This document shows positions 42,232 through 51,034 of a stretch of 64,000 bases of DNA, piece by piece. The translations under genes and the position numbers were made by a program. The DNA lies in the NCBI RefSeq assembly GCF_901538265.1, contig NZ_LR593886.1, forward strand, positions 744,001 through 808,000, written 5' to 3'. Numbering within the stretch: the stretch's first letter is position 1; each line of letters starts with the position of its first letter. The notes below the pieces were generated by a model. The model saw only the letters and a list, made by a program, of their open reading frames with translations. It made no database searches and had not been told where the DNA came from. The DNA is from Gemmata massiliana. GTDB taxonomy: Bacteria > Planctomycetota > Planctomycetia > Gemmatales > Gemmataceae.

Positions 42232-44424
42232 TTACTTGATGAACAGCATCTCGCGGTAGGTCGGGAGCGGCCACAGGTCGTCGGCGACGATCGTTTCGAG
42301 TTTGTCGCCGAGGGTCCGCAGTTCGACCATCTTCGGGAGCACCGTGTCGCGCGTCGCCTTCGCGTCCGCGTAGGGGTCGCCCGAGTGCTTGTGGTTCACC
42401 GCGTGGTCCAGGTCCGCGGTGGCGGCCTGGAACTTCGCGATCGTCGCGGTCAGCTCCTTCAGGTGATCGAGCTGCGCGCCCGCGTCCACGCCGGCGGCCT
42501 TGGTCGCGTTCACCGCGGTCGCCACCTCGCCCTGGTACCGCAGCGCCGCCGGGAGGATCAGGGTCTTCGCCATGCTGACCATCGTGTTCGCCTCGATGGT
42601 CACCTCCTTAACGTACTTCTCGCTGAAGATGTTGTACCGGCTGGTCAGCTCGCGCTCGGTGAACACCTTGTACTTGGTGAACAGCTCGACCGCGTCCTTG
42701 CGGACGATCACCGGCAGGGCGTCCACCGTGTTCTTCAGGTTCGGGAGCCCGCGCTTCTCGGCCTCCTTGTGCCACTCGTCGCTGTACCCGTCGCCGTTGA
42801 AGACGACCTTCTTCGATTCCTTCAGGATGCCCGGCAGCAGGTCCTGGATCGCCTTGTTCAGCCGGGCCTCGCTCTTGTCGTCGCCCACCGCCTTCTCGAG
42901 CGCGGTCGCGATGAAGTCGATGGACTCGGACACGATCGTGTTCAGCACCGTGTTCGGCCCGCCGATGCTGAAGCTGCTGCCCACCGCGCGGAACTCGAAC
43001 TTGTTCCCGGTGAACGCGAACGGGCTGGTGCGGTTGCGGTCCCCGGCGTCGCGCGGGAGCTTCGGCAGCACGCTCGCGCCGACCTCCATGAACCCGCCCG
43101 GGATGGTCTTTTCGGGCTTGCCCTTCTCGAGCTGCTCCATGATGTCCTGGAGCTGGGCGCCCAGGAAGATGGAGATGATCGCGGGCGGGGCCTCGTTCGC
43201 GCCGAGCCGGTGGTCGTTGCCGGCGCTGGCCACGCTCACGCGGAGCAGCTCCGGGTACTTCGCGACCGCGCGGATGACCGCGACGCAGAACACGAGGAAC
43301 TGGGCGTTGTCGTGCGGGGTGTCGCCCGGGTTGAGCAGGTTCTCGCCGGTGTCGGTGGACATCGACCAGTTGTTGTGCTTGCCGCTTCCGTTGATGCCCG
43401 CGAACGGCTTCTCGTGCAGCAGGCACACGAGCCCGTACTTCTCGGCCGTGCGCCGCATCACGTCCATCGTGAGCTGGTTGTGGTCGGTCGCGAGGTTCGA
43501 GTCCTCGAAGATCGGGGCGATCTCGTACTGGCTCGGGGCCACCTCGTTGTGCCGGGTCTTCACCGGGATGCCGAGCTTGAACATCTCGGCCTCGCACTCG
43601 GCCATACACGCGAGCACGCGCTCGGGGATGGTGCCGAAGTACTGGTCCTCGAGCTCCTGGCCCTTGGCCGGCTTCGCCCCGAACAGGGTGCGCCCGCAGT
43701 TGAGCAGGTCGGGCCGGGCGTACAGGAAGTTCTTGTCGATGAGGAAGTATTCCTGCTCCGGGCCGACGGTGGTGAACACCTTCTTGGCCTCGGTGTTGCC
43801 GAACAGCTTCACGATGCGAATCGCCTGCTGACTCAGTGCCTCCATGCTGCGGAGCAGCGGGGTCTTCTTGTCGAGGGCCTCACCGGTCCACGACACGAAC
43901 ACCGTCGGGATCACGAGGGTCGCGCCGTTCGGGGCCTCGCGGATGTACGCGGGCGAGGTCGGATCCCAGCCGGTGTACCCGCGGGCCTCGAACGTGGCGC
44001 GGATGCCGCCGCTCGGGAACGAGCTGGCGTCCGGTTCGCCCTTGACCAGTTCCTTGCCGCTGAACTCGGACACCGCGGAGCCGGTGCCGGTGGGCGCGAG
44101 GAAGCTGTCGTGCTTCTCGGCCGTCAGCCCGGTCATCGGCTGGAACAGGTGGGTGAAGTGGGTGGCGCCGTGCTCGATGGCCCAGTCCTTCATCGCGCTG
44201 GCGACCGCGTCGGCGACGGCCGGGTCGGTGAGCTGGGCGCCCTGCTTGATGGTCTTCTGGAGGGCCTTGAACACCGGCTTGGGCAGGCGCTGCTTCTGGA
44301 CCTCTTCGCTGAACACGAGCGTGCCGAACAGTTCCTTCAGGTGGGCGGTACGGAAATCGATCTGGTTCAGGTCGTACTCGGTCGTGGCGATGGCTTGGAT
44401 CGCGGCCTGGCGTGGCGTGGTCAT
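42232..44424 (-). CDS. glnN: Type III glutamine synthetase
   Basis: 730 residues, the length of GSIII rather than GSI/II. GSIII blocks present: [75 protein letters not shown], and [20 protein letters not shown] with the N-rich loop. It condenses ammonia and glutamate to glutamine with ATP in the cytoplasm. RBS aaaggag is 10 nt upstream of the ATG. The gene is divergent from parA across a 243-nt promoter region and followed by a terminator, so it is monocistronic. Confidence 0.97.
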   Translation of the reverse strand: MTTPRQAAIQAIATTEYDLNQIDFRTAHLKELFGTLVFSEEVQKQRLPKPVFKALQKTIKQGAQLTDPAVADAVASAMKDWAIEHGATHFTHLFQPMTGLTAEKHDSFLAPTGTGSAVSEFSGKELVKGEPDASSFPSGGIRATFEARGYTGWDPTSPAYIREAPNGATLVIPTVFVSWTGEALDKKTPLLRSMEALSQQAIRIVKLFGNTEAKKVFTTVGPEQEYFLIDKNFLYARPDLLNCGRTLFGAKPAKGQELEDQYFGTIPERVLACMAECEAEMFKLGIPVKTRHNEVAPSQYEIAPIFEDSNLATDHNQLTMDVMRRTAEKYGLVCLLHEKPFAGINGSGKHNNWSMSTDTGENLLNPGDTPHDNAQFLVFCVAVIRAVAKYPELLRVSVASAGNDHRLGANEAPPAIISIFLGAQLQDIMEQLEKGKPEKTIPGGFMEVGASVLPKLPRDAGDRNRTSPFAFTGNKFEFRAVGSSFSIGGPNTVLNTIVSESIDFIATALEKAVGDDKSEARLNKAIQDLLPGILKESKKVVFNGDGYSDEWHKEAEKRGLPNLKNTVDALPVIVRKDAVELFTKYKVFTERELTSRYNIFSEKYVKEVTIEANTMVSMAKTLILPAALRYQGEVATAVNATKAAGVDAGAQLDHLKELTATIAKFQAATADLDHAVNHKHSGDPYADAKATRDTVLPKMVELRTLGDKLETIVADDLWPLPTYREMLFIK

Positions 44425-44667
44425 CGTGGGAAAGGCTCCTTTTTGTGGTGGTGCGAGGCCAATCTCGGTGTGTTTTGTGCCGACGCCCGGGGCATCCCAG
44501 TGGTAACGGGTACGGTTGGGCTGGTCGAGGAGAGGTTACTCAGGTTATAAGCCTCGTTCGGCACGCGGCAAGAAGGTCGGGAACTTAGCGAACCCGGGGG
44601 GCACCTGCCGGGGCGGAGCGACCCGAACCCCGGGCCGCGCCGGGAGCCGAGACACACGGGGCACACC

Positions 44668-45699
44668 ATGCGCACGATCGCGGTCATCAACCAAAAGGGC
44701 GGGGTCGGGAAGACGACCACGACCGTTAACCTCGCGGCCGCCCTCGCACTGGCGGGCAAGCGCGTCTGCGTCATCGACATGGACCCGCAGGCGCACGCCA
44801 GCACGCACCTCGGCGCGGAACCGGACGGCACCCTGCCGTCACTGTACGACGTGTTAGTGTCCAACAAGCCGCTGGCCGACGTGCGGCGCACGGTGGGCGA
44901 CAACCTGAGCCTGATCCCGTCCGATATTAACCTCGCGGCGGCCGAAGTGGAACTGGCCGGCATCGTGGGTCGCGAAGTGATCCTCCGCGAAGCGCTGGCG
45001 GCGGACGAGCGGCCCGGTACGGACAACCCCTCCCCAACCCCTCCCCTAAGCGGAGAGGGGCTTAAAACCAGTGATGGTTCTGCTCCCCCTTCCTTCCTAG
45101 GGAAGGGGGCCGGGGGGTTAGGTTCGGCCTCTGCCTTTGACTACGTGCTGATGGACTGCGGGCCATCGCTCGGCGTGCTCACGCTGAACGCGCTCGCGGC
45201 GGCGGACGAGGTGTTCATCCCGCTCCAGCCGCACTTTCTCGCGCTGCACGGGTTGTCGAAGCTGCTCGAAACGACCGCCCTGGTCGCCCGGCGCATCAAC
45301 CCGAAGCTGACGGTCACGGGCGTGGTGGTGTGCCTCTACGACGCGGCCACGAAACTCGCCCAGGAAGTGGTCACGGACCTGACCGCGTTCCTGTCGCAGA
45401 GCCGCGGGGCGAACGTGCCGTGGGCGAACGCGAAGGTCTTCGGCACGAAGGTCCGGCGCAACATCAAACTCGCCGAGTGCCCGAGCTTCGGGAAGAGCGT
45501 GTTCGGCTACGCGCCCAAGAGCAGCGGCGCCGCCGATTACGCGGCCCTCGCGAACGAGGTGCTCGGCGTGACCGCGCCCGTCGTGGTGGGGCCGCTCAAG
45601 ATTACCGTCCCGGTGGAAGTGCCGCCCGTCGTGGGAGCGCCCGCGGTCGAACTGCCGGCCCGCCAGACGACGGTGGAAGTGGAACCCGCGGTCGCGTAG
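44668..45699 (+). CDS. parA: ParA-family chromosome/plasmid partition ATPase
   Basis: 343 residues. Deviant Walker [18 protein letters not shown] at ~7-23, A' loop [11 protein letters not shown], Walker B in [18 protein letters not shown], and [21 protein letters not shown] before the last helix. All are standard for ParA/Soj. Between the '[10 protein letters not shown]' helix and Walker B there is an abnormal insertion of about 33 residues encoded by a palindromic repeat (45025-45124), which does not break the frame. The ~40-residue Pro/Val-rich tail after GVTAP is also unusual. No parB is adjacent; the downstream Xer recombinase suggests a role in chromosome maintenance. Confidence 0.9.
   Translation: MRTIAVINQKGGVGKTTTTVNLAAALALAGKRVCVIDMDPQAHASTHLGAEPDGTLPSLYDVLVSNKPLADVRRTVGDNLSLIPSDINLAAAEVELAGIVGREVILREALAADERPGTDNPSPTPPLSGEGLKTSDGSAPPSFLGKGAGGLGSASAFDYVLMDCGPSLGVLTLNALAAADEVFIPLQPHFLALHGLSKLLETTALVARRINPKLTVTGVVVCLYDAATKLAQEVVTDLTAFLSQSRGANVPWANAKVFGTKVRRNIKLAECPSFGKSVFGYAPKSSGAADYAALANEVLGVTAPVVVGPLKITVPVEVPPVVGAPAVELPARQTTVEVEPAVA
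45025..45124. repeat. Palindromic repeat inserted in frame within parA
   Basis: About 100 nt with imperfect inverted arms (aacccctccccaacccctcc near 45025 and ggaagggggccggggggtta near 45101, plus an inner cgga...tccttcc region). It is translated as a Pro/Ser/Gly-rich loop ([12 protein letters not shown] ... [11 protein letters not shown]) that has no counterpart in typical ParA. This is like the protein-embedded palindromic elements known in rickettsiae and other bacteria. Confidence 0.8.
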
Positions 45700-45732
45700 T
45701 ATCGCGAGATCGAGCATTCCAACCGCCCGGGC

Positions 45733-46689
45733 TTATGCCGCGGGCGGTTGTTCGTTCTCAGGTAGGGTAGTGGGAGGTGTGCTTCCGCCCCGCGGGTGGA
45801 ACTGCTTGTGTATCGCCTTCAACCGCTCGCGGTCCACGTGCGTGTAAATCTGCGTCGTCGCGATCGAGGCGTGACCGAGCAATTCCTGTACGGTGCGCAG
45901 GTCCGCGCCGCCCGAGAGCAGGTGCGTGGCGAAACTGTGCCGGAGCGTGTGCGGGCTGACGGTTTTGGGGAGCCCGGCGCGCTTGCAGTACTTCTTCACC
46001 AGCGACCACAGGTGAATCCGCGTGAGCGGGCGCCCGCTCTTGCTCACGAACACTTCCGTTGCCCCCTCGACCGGGCGCGAGCCCTCGTCCGGGGTGCCCG
46101 TGAGGTACGCCCGCAGCGCGGCGACCGTGTGCCGGTTCAGCGGCACCACGCGCTGCTTGCTCCCCTTCCCGACGCACCGGCAGAACGCGGAATCGAGGTA
46201 CACGTCGTTGAGCTTCAGGCTCACCACCTCGGTCGCGCGGCACCCGGTCGCGTAGAGCGTTTCGAGCATCGCGCGGTCGCGCAGGTAGAACCGGTCGCCC
46301 GGTTGCGGCGCGAGGATCAGCGCTTCCACGGCGGTGGGCGGCAGCACCTCGGGCACGCGCTCCCACAACTTCGGCGAGCCGAGCAGGTCCACGCCGGTGG
46401 CGTCCGCACGCTCTTCGAGCCGCAGGAACCGGTAGAACATTTTGAGCGCGACGAGGTGCCGGGCGATGCTCGGCGGCGCGAGCCGCTCTTCGTGCAGGAA
46501 CGCGACGTATCGCGCGAGGTCTTTCAGGGCCGGTTTCTGGTACCGGGGGAGTTGCACGAGCGCGACCCAGCGCGCGAAGCGCTCGAGGTCGCGCCCGTAG
46601 GCGAGAACGGTGTTCTCGGCCAGCCCGCGCTCGGACTGGATGTAGTGTCGAAAGGCGATGATGTCGGCCCGCAGTTCGGAAAGGCCCAT
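45733..46689 (-). CDS. Tyrosine recombinase, XerC/XerD type
   Basis: 318 residues from the ATG at 46689 (a longer frame upstream is out of the family). The N-terminal SAM-like domain (RHYIQSERGLAENTVLAYGRD) precedes the catalytic domain with all residues in place: R151, K175, H247-x-x-R250, H273 and the nucleophile Y282 (TTQIYTHVDRERL). Length and motifs are those of chromosome-dimer resolvases acting at dif; there is no sign of an integron or phage context. Whether it is XerC or XerD cannot be settled alone. A ~20-residue tail after Y is Pro-rich. Convergent with parA. Confidence 0.93.
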   Translation of the reverse strand: MGLSELRADIIAFRHYIQSERGLAENTVLAYGRDLERFARWVALVQLPRYQKPALKDLARYVAFLHEERLAPPSIARHLVALKMFYRFLRLEERADATGVDLLGSPKLWERVPEVLPPTAVEALILAPQPGDRFYLRDRAMLETLYATGCRATEVVSLKLNDVYLDSAFCRCVGKGSKQRVVPLNRHTVAALRAYLTGTPDEGSRPVEGATEVFVSKSGRPLTRIHLWSLVKKYCKRAGLPKTVSPHTLRHSFATHLLSGGADLRTVQELLGHASIATTQIYTHVDRERLKAIHKQFHPRGGSTPPTTLPENEQPPAA

Positions 46690-46694
46690 CGCGT

Positions 46695-47465
46695 TTACTC
46701 GTGGTCTAGCGTTCGGTCCCGCACCCGGTCCAATACCCAACACCCGCGCACGTGTGTGGTGATGGGGGCGTGGCGGCAGTGATCGAGGATCGCCTTCTCG
46801 GTACAGCCGGCGTCTTGGAGAGCGTCGGCGAAAATCGGCATCGCTCCGAAGTTGCGTGAATCGTACATCCCTTCCGCGAGTGTGAGAACGTTAGATGTGC
46901 GCCACTCGGGTTTAAATGGAATGGGAGTGTACGGGTTGTAGTAGATTTCTCGGAGCAAATCGATCGAGTGTAACCTGCGTGGCACCCACCTGAACGGCGG
47001 GGTGTACTGGACGAACGGTAAATACACAAGGGCCGCCAGTCCGCGCCATTCGGTTTCCGAGACCGGTTCGGCGGGGGCGATCCAGCCATCGAACCGGTCG
47101 CCGGGGGCCAGGCGCGAGCGCACCCCACCGGGCGCGTCTTCTTCCCCCGCGCTCCGGAGGCACCGGGCGGCCTCTGCGAGATCGCCCGGCTCGCCCGCGG
47201 AGTTCATGAGCTGCTCGGCGATCGGCGCGACCAGCGCACGCAGCCGAATTTCTTTATCCGTGTCCTCGGCGAAGATCTCGCCCAGTGCGACGATTTCGCG
47301 ACACACACCGGGCAACCGGTTCCACTGTCGGCGCGCGCACTCGTGCAGGTAATGCCGACACTGGCGAGTCTGGTGCACGACGCTCCCCTCGGATCGCGGG
47401 GGAAACAGCGCGCTCAGGAGCTCGTGCGGATCGTTCTCCGTCCGCCAGAATGTTTTTTCGGTCAT
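46695..47465 (-). CDS. Gemmata-type lineage family protein (intact relative of 35733-36399)
   Basis: 256 residues, ATG 47465. The C-terminal ~80 residues (EWRTSNVLTLAEGMYDSRNF; G-A-M-P-I-F-A-D-A-L-Q-D-A-G-C; L-D-H-C-R; H-V-R-G-C-W-V-L-D) match the broken gene at 35733-36399 strongly; the N-terminal part diverges (it has R-E-I-V-A-L-G-E-I-F-A-E-D and an arginine-rich loop). Two Cys-His groups (LDHCRHAP, HVRGCW) might bind a metal or form a disulfide. Function unknown; the family appears in many Gemmata-type genomes. It starts a possible operon with the Xer gene, 5 nt downstream. Confidence 0.75.
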   Translation of the reverse strand: MTEKTFWRTENDPHELLSALFPPRSEGSVVHQTRQCRHYLHECARRQWNRLPGVCREIVALGEIFAEDTDKEIRLRALVAPIAEQLMNSAGEPGDLAEAARCLRSAGEEDAPGGVRSRLAPGDRFDGWIAPAEPVSETEWRGLAALVYLPFVQYTPPFRWVPRRLHSIDLLREIYYNPYTPIPFKPEWRTSNVLTLAEGMYDSRNFGAMPIFADALQDAGCTEKAILDHCRHAPITTHVRGCWVLDRVRDRTLDHE

Positions 47466-47498
47466 GGCGATGATCGGCGCCGCGAGTGGCGCCGGTAC

Positions 47499-48257
47499 TT
47501 ATGCGGGCGACAGGCCCAGTTGTTTCCGCACGTCCGCGAGTTGTGCTTCCAGTATCGCGACGCGCTCCTTGAGCGCGTCGATTTCGGCCACGGCCGCGGT
47601 CAATTTGGCGTCGGCCGCGGGGCTGGGGGCGGGTGCCGAGCGCAGAACAGGTGTTCCGGGATCGGAGACCGAAACCGGGGCGCCCGCGTGGAGCGCCTTC
47701 AGTTGCGTGATCTCGTTCGCCGTGTGGAACCCGTGCGTGACCACCGCACCGCGCCGGTCCGGTTCTGTGAGGTAGACGACCAGTTTGCGCTTCACCAGCG
47801 GCTCCAACACCTCGTCGAGCATGTCGAGCGAGTCGATGGGCGCCATCCGGGCCGCGCGCGTGCGTAAATCGCCTTTCGTTTGCGCGCCGCGGAGCAACAG
47901 TTCCGCGAGCACGGCGAGTTCGGGACCGGCGCTGGTCCACACCGCGTAGAGCTCGTGCCGGAACCGGTCCACGCGCCCGCCGGTGACGCGCGTCACCAGC
48001 CCGCGCTCTTGCAGCGCATCCAACCCCTCTTCGACCTCGATCTCGTCCAGTTCAAATACCGGATCGCGGTTAGATTTCTGGTTGCACCCGGTGACGAGGG
48101 CGTTGAGCGAGAGGGGGTACGAGTCCGCGGTCTTCGAGGTCTTCTGCTTTTCGACCAGCACACCGAGAATGCGGCGGTCGAGCGGGGACAACGGTTCCCA
48201 CGCCGGGGGCGGCGGTTCGGGTTGTGGTTGGGGCGCGGGACTCGCGTCGGACGACAT
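47499..48257 (-). CDS. yceH: YceH/UPF0502 (DUF480) protein
   Basis: 252 residues from the ATG at 48257; an ATG 42 nt upstream is less likely. After a Pro-rich N-terminus come two winged-helix domains: P-L-D-R-R-I-L-G-V-L-V-E-K-Q-K-T with the invariant Y-P-L-S-L-N-A-L-V-T-G-C-N-Q-K-S-N-R-D-P, and a second repeat starting near ELYAVWTSAGPELAVLAELLLRG. The C-terminal ~30 residues are a coiled coil (AAVAEIDALKERVAILEAQL). Members of this family are conserved, cytoplasmic and of unknown role, with a probable DNA- or protein-binding fold. Confidence 0.9.
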   Translation of the reverse strand: MSSDASPAPQPQPEPPPPAWEPLSPLDRRILGVLVEKQKTSKTADSYPLSLNALVTGCNQKSNRDPVFELDEIEVEEGLDALQERGLVTRVTGGRVDRFRHELYAVWTSAGPELAVLAELLLRGAQTKGDLRTRAARMAPIDSLDMLDEVLEPLVKRKLVVYLTEPDRRGAVVTHGFHTANEITQLKALHAGAPVSVSDPGTPVLRSAPAPSPAADAKLTAAVAEIDALKERVAILEAQLADVRKQLGLSPA

Positions 48258-48368
48258 GGCAACCACTTTCTCAGAAAAGGCGACGGCCCGTAGACTCATT
48301 CCACGGGCCGTCGTTGTACGAACTGCGCAAACTCGTCGCCACTGCTCCGGGGTTCAGGCTCAATTACC

Positions 48369-48393
48369 GCACCCGGGGTTGAAGCCCGGGCGC
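48369..48393 (-). terminator. GC-rich hairpin after the diheme peroxidase gene
   Basis: cccgggg - ttgaag - cccggg (arms near 48372-48378 and 48385-48390) lies 36 nt downstream of the stop codon at 48429. No T run, so it may be only a pausing hairpin. Confidence 0.4.
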
Positions 48394-48428
48394 GGTTTCC
48401 CGTTCGGATTCGGGCTCCTGCTCGCGGG

Positions 48429-49910
48429 TTATTTCCCTGGGAACTTCTCCGGGTCCGCGACGATCGGGTCGAGCGGGTCGCCGTTGAGTGCCCGCAGGAA
48501 CAGCACGAGATCCGCTTTCTCTTGCGCGGTGAGGTTCAGTTTGAGCGGGATGATGGGCTTCTTCGTCGGGCCGTAGGTCTTCACGGCCGGGTCGACCGGC
48601 TTGCCCTCGGCCCGCGCCTTGATGTACGCGGACTCGGCCGCGGTGTCGCGCATCTTCTCGCTCAGCCACGCATTCACGTTCCCGCCGCGGTCGTAGAAGT
48701 CCACCACTTGCTCCAGCGTCTTCTCGTCCCCGCTGTGCATGTAGGGGGATGTCCACAACAGCCCGCGCGTACCCGGCGTCTTGAACGCGCCGACCAGGGC
48801 GGTGTCCTTGTGACCCGTGGGCAGGCGCACGAACCGGCCGAACTCGTCGAGCGGCAGTTCGCCGTCCTTCGCACCGATGCCCAGGTTGTGGAACCCGTGG
48901 TCGGTGTAGGTGTCCCCGGTGTGGCAGTTCGTGCAGCGGGCCTTGTTGAAGAACAGGTCGCGGCCCGCGAGCAGGCGCTTGCCGAGTTCGTCGGCCTTGC
49001 CCGCGTCGGTCGCGGCGTCGAGGCCCAGATCCTTCAGGGCCGTGCCCTTCGCAGCGAACTCGTCCTTCAGCGCGCTCGCGTAGTCCTCGGACTTGAGCAC
49101 GAACTTCCCGCTCTCCTCCTCGATCACGCGCTTCCGCATAGCGGCCTCGGCCTTGTCGTGCAGGCTGTTGCCGAGCAGCACGGTGCGCTCGTAGGTGGCG
49201 ATCGCCTTCGCCGCGGCGTCGCGGGTCGGGGCGTGGCCGAACACCGCGTTGAACGCCTTCACGTAGCCGGCGTTCGCGCGGAGCCGGGCCACCGCTTCTT
49301 CCCACGGGTCGGCCTTCCCGCCGAACATTTCCTTGTTGTTACCGACCGGACCCTGAGCTTGGTCTTCGAGTGACGACCCGCGCCCGTCCCAGAACTGGAA
49401 CCGGTTGTACGCGGAGTTGAACACGGTGGGCGAGTTGATCGGCCCGAGCGCGTCGTTGATACCGGTCGAGGTGCGCTTGCCGTCGGAGAACCCCCGGGTC
49501 GGCGCGTGGCAGGTCGCGCACGCCACGCTCCCGTTGGTGGACATGATCTTGTCGTAGTACAGTTGCTTGCCGAGCACCCACTTCTCGACGGTCATCGCGT
49601 TCTCGGCCGGCACCACAGGGGCCTGCGTGAGTCCGAGCGGTACCTTTAACTTGACCACCTTGCGCGTCACCTTCTGCCCGCTCGCCGGGTCCGCGTCCTC
49701 TTGCGTGCCCTCGGTCCAGAAACCCTTGAGTGTCTTCCATTCCGGCTGGTTGCTGGTGACGAACACCACCGGGACGCGGTCCTTGAACGGCGTCATCTTC
49801 GATTCGTTCGGCAGCAGGAAGTCGGCCGCCTCGAGCGGCGGCTGAGCGGCGGTGGCCGGTGCGGTAGAAGCGAGCAGTGCGAAAACGAACAGAACCCAGC
49901 GAACTGTCAT
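48429..49910 (-). CDS. Diheme cytochrome c peroxidase (MauG/CcpA family)
   Basis: 493 residues with a signal peptide (RWVLFVFALLASTAPATA). Two heme-binding motifs, CATCH (131-135) and CTNCH (326-330), are placed as in bacterial diheme peroxidases; the first is followed by a MauG-like RGFSDGKRTSTG and the second by H-N-L-G-I-G. The enzyme would sit in the periplasm and reduce peroxide with electrons from a cytochrome. The ~75-residue region before the first heme (TSNQPEWKTLKGFWTEG) is longer than usual. Together with the adjacent peroxiredoxin-like gene it suggests a peroxide-defence unit. Confidence 0.92.
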   Translation of the reverse strand: MTVRWVLFVFALLASTAPATAAQPPLEAADFLLPNESKMTPFKDRVPVVFVTSNQPEWKTLKGFWTEGTQEDADPASGQKVTRKVVKLKVPLGLTQAPVVPAENAMTVEKWVLGKQLYYDKIMSTNGSVACATCHAPTRGFSDGKRTSTGINDALGPINSPTVFNSAYNRFQFWDGRGSSLEDQAQGPVGNNKEMFGGKADPWEEAVARLRANAGYVKAFNAVFGHAPTRDAAAKAIATYERTVLLGNSLHDKAEAAMRKRVIEEESGKFVLKSEDYASALKDEFAAKGTALKDLGLDAATDAGKADELGKRLLAGRDLFFNKARCTNCHTGDTYTDHGFHNLGIGAKDGELPLDEFGRFVRLPTGHKDTALVGAFKTPGTRGLLWTSPYMHSGDEKTLEQVVDFYDRGGNVNAWLSEKMRDTAAESAYIKARAEGKPVDPAVKTYGPTKKPIIPLKLNLTAQEKADLVLFLRALNGDPLDPIVADPEKFPGK

Positions 49911-49991
49911 AACAGTCCTTTCGATGTTTCGCCGCGACCCAGAGGGGAACGAGAGCAGGTGGGTGCAATGCTGTGGGTTGGCAGAATATCG

Positions 49992-50594
49992 TTAGGTGCC
50001 GTTGGCGGGCGCGGCAACGCTTGGGCCATCGGGCGGACGTTCGTGTGGAATCGGCGGTACCGATGGGAGAGCGGCGAGCAGATCGGTAGTTCCCGGGCGA
50101 TCGGTCGGGTTCGCCGACGGGTGCGCGAAGATCACATTACGAGTGCGTGAAAGAATGAAATCCCCACCGAGCTGGAGCACGTCCTCGCCCGCGTAGGGCT
50201 TCTTCACGCGGTACCCGCGCAGCATCCCGCGGAAGTACCCCCAGAGCACGCGCGGCTCGAAGAACGTGAGCCACCTCGTGCGCTCCAGACCAAAGGCAGC
50301 ATACGCGGTTCGTTCCGGATCGCACACGATCGGAACGAACCGCGTGTTACGCGCGACAAACTGTGCCAGCACTTCGGGCTTCGCCTGTGAAACGATGAGA
50401 ACGGAGCACCCCCGCGCCGCGAACCGATCGCGGGCCGCGTCCACCTCGCCGAGGTGGGCGTTACAGGGGATTCACGCGAGGTGCCGCAAGAAGATGAGGA
50501 GTAAGAAGTCGGACGCGAGAAACGAGGACAGCCGGACCGCGGTGCCGTCCGGCCGGAAGAACGTCAAGTCGGGAGCCGTGTCGCCGGGAGTCAT
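49992..50594 (-). CDS. Peroxiredoxin-like protein, probable selenoprotein (UGA at codon 41)
   Basis: 200 residues if the in-frame UGA at 50472-50474 is read as selenocysteine. The product starts MTPGDTAPDLTFFRPDGTAV, reaches F-L-R-H-L-A, then Sec41-I-P-C44-N-A-H-L: this is the redox motif of AhpC/TSA-type peroxiredoxin-like proteins, in which the first residue is usually Cys. Downstream, RGCSVLIVSQAKPEVLAQF, C-D-P-E-R-T-A-Y-A-A-F-G and GGDFILSRTRNVIFAHPSA fit the same fold with no further defect. A 7-bp stem-loop with a GGC loop follows 21 nt after the UGA. The ATG overlaps the preceding gene's stop (ATGA). The alternative, a point nonsense mutation, cannot be excluded. Confidence 0.75.
50438..50460 (-). 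promoter_or_regulatory. Candidate bacterial SECIS hairpin
   Basis: On the minus strand the stem ccacctc/gaggtgg (50457-50451 and 50447-50441) encloses loop GGC (50450-50448); two further pairs lie past a mismatch. The apical loop begins 21 nt after the UGA and has G in its first two positions, matching the known requirements for bacterial SECIS elements. Confidence 0.6.
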
Positions 50595-51034
50595 TTCTTC
50601 ACACGTTCCAGAACCAGTAAATTTGTGCCGGCGGCTTTCTCCGACTTGAACTCTTTCGGGCGCGTCTCACCCTCGAAACCGAAGCAAATTGTGAGCTTAT
50701 CCTTTTCTAACTTGTAAATTCCTTTGACCGGCTTCTCGCCCTTCTTATTCGGGACCACATCGATCGTTGCGGGGGTGGCTTTGGGGTCGAGTGCAATTGT
50801 CGTCTCGTCTGCCCCTTTCCCAATCAGGTTGTGTAGTGTCATCTTGGACCCGGCGAATACGATCTTTGCGTCCTTCTTTTTGAGATCCTCTTTTGCTTCT
50901 GCTTCTCCAATAAATACGAATTCAACGGCCTTCCATTCGCCTTGAAGACTCTCTAATACTTTTTTGGCACCGTCCTCGGATCGGGCGGTGGCAGCCGTTA
51001 ATACTAGTAAGGCGAATGTTGCGACCAGTTTCAT
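50591..51034 (-). CDS. TIGR03067-like exported protein
   Basis: 147 residues from the ATG at 51034; signal peptide KLVATFALLVLTAATARS. The mature part has L-Q-G-E-W-K-A-V-E-F, K-I-V-F-A-G-S-K-M-T-L, PKATPATIDVVPNKKGEKP and K-D-K-L-T-I-C-F-G, the usual lipocalin-like strands of the planctomycete TIGR03067 family. Its start overlaps the stop of the GT2 gene and its stop overlaps the start of the peroxiredoxin-like gene (ATGA both times), so the three are probably translated in a coupled way. Periplasmic or surface; ligand unknown. Confidence 0.85.
   Translation of the reverse strand: MKLVATFALLVLTAATARSEDGAKKVLESLQGEWKAVEFVFIGEAEAKEDLKKKDAKIVFAGSKMTLHNLIGKGADETTIALDPKATPATIDVVPNKKGEKPVKGIYKLEKDKLTICFGFEGETRPKEFKSEKAAGTNLLVLERVKK

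Noticed and set aside
42385-44550. Long plus-strand frame over glnN
   Set aside because: Antisense shadow of a clear type III glutamine synthetase; low-complexity Leu/Arg/Val/His composition typical of antisense frames in high-GC DNA.
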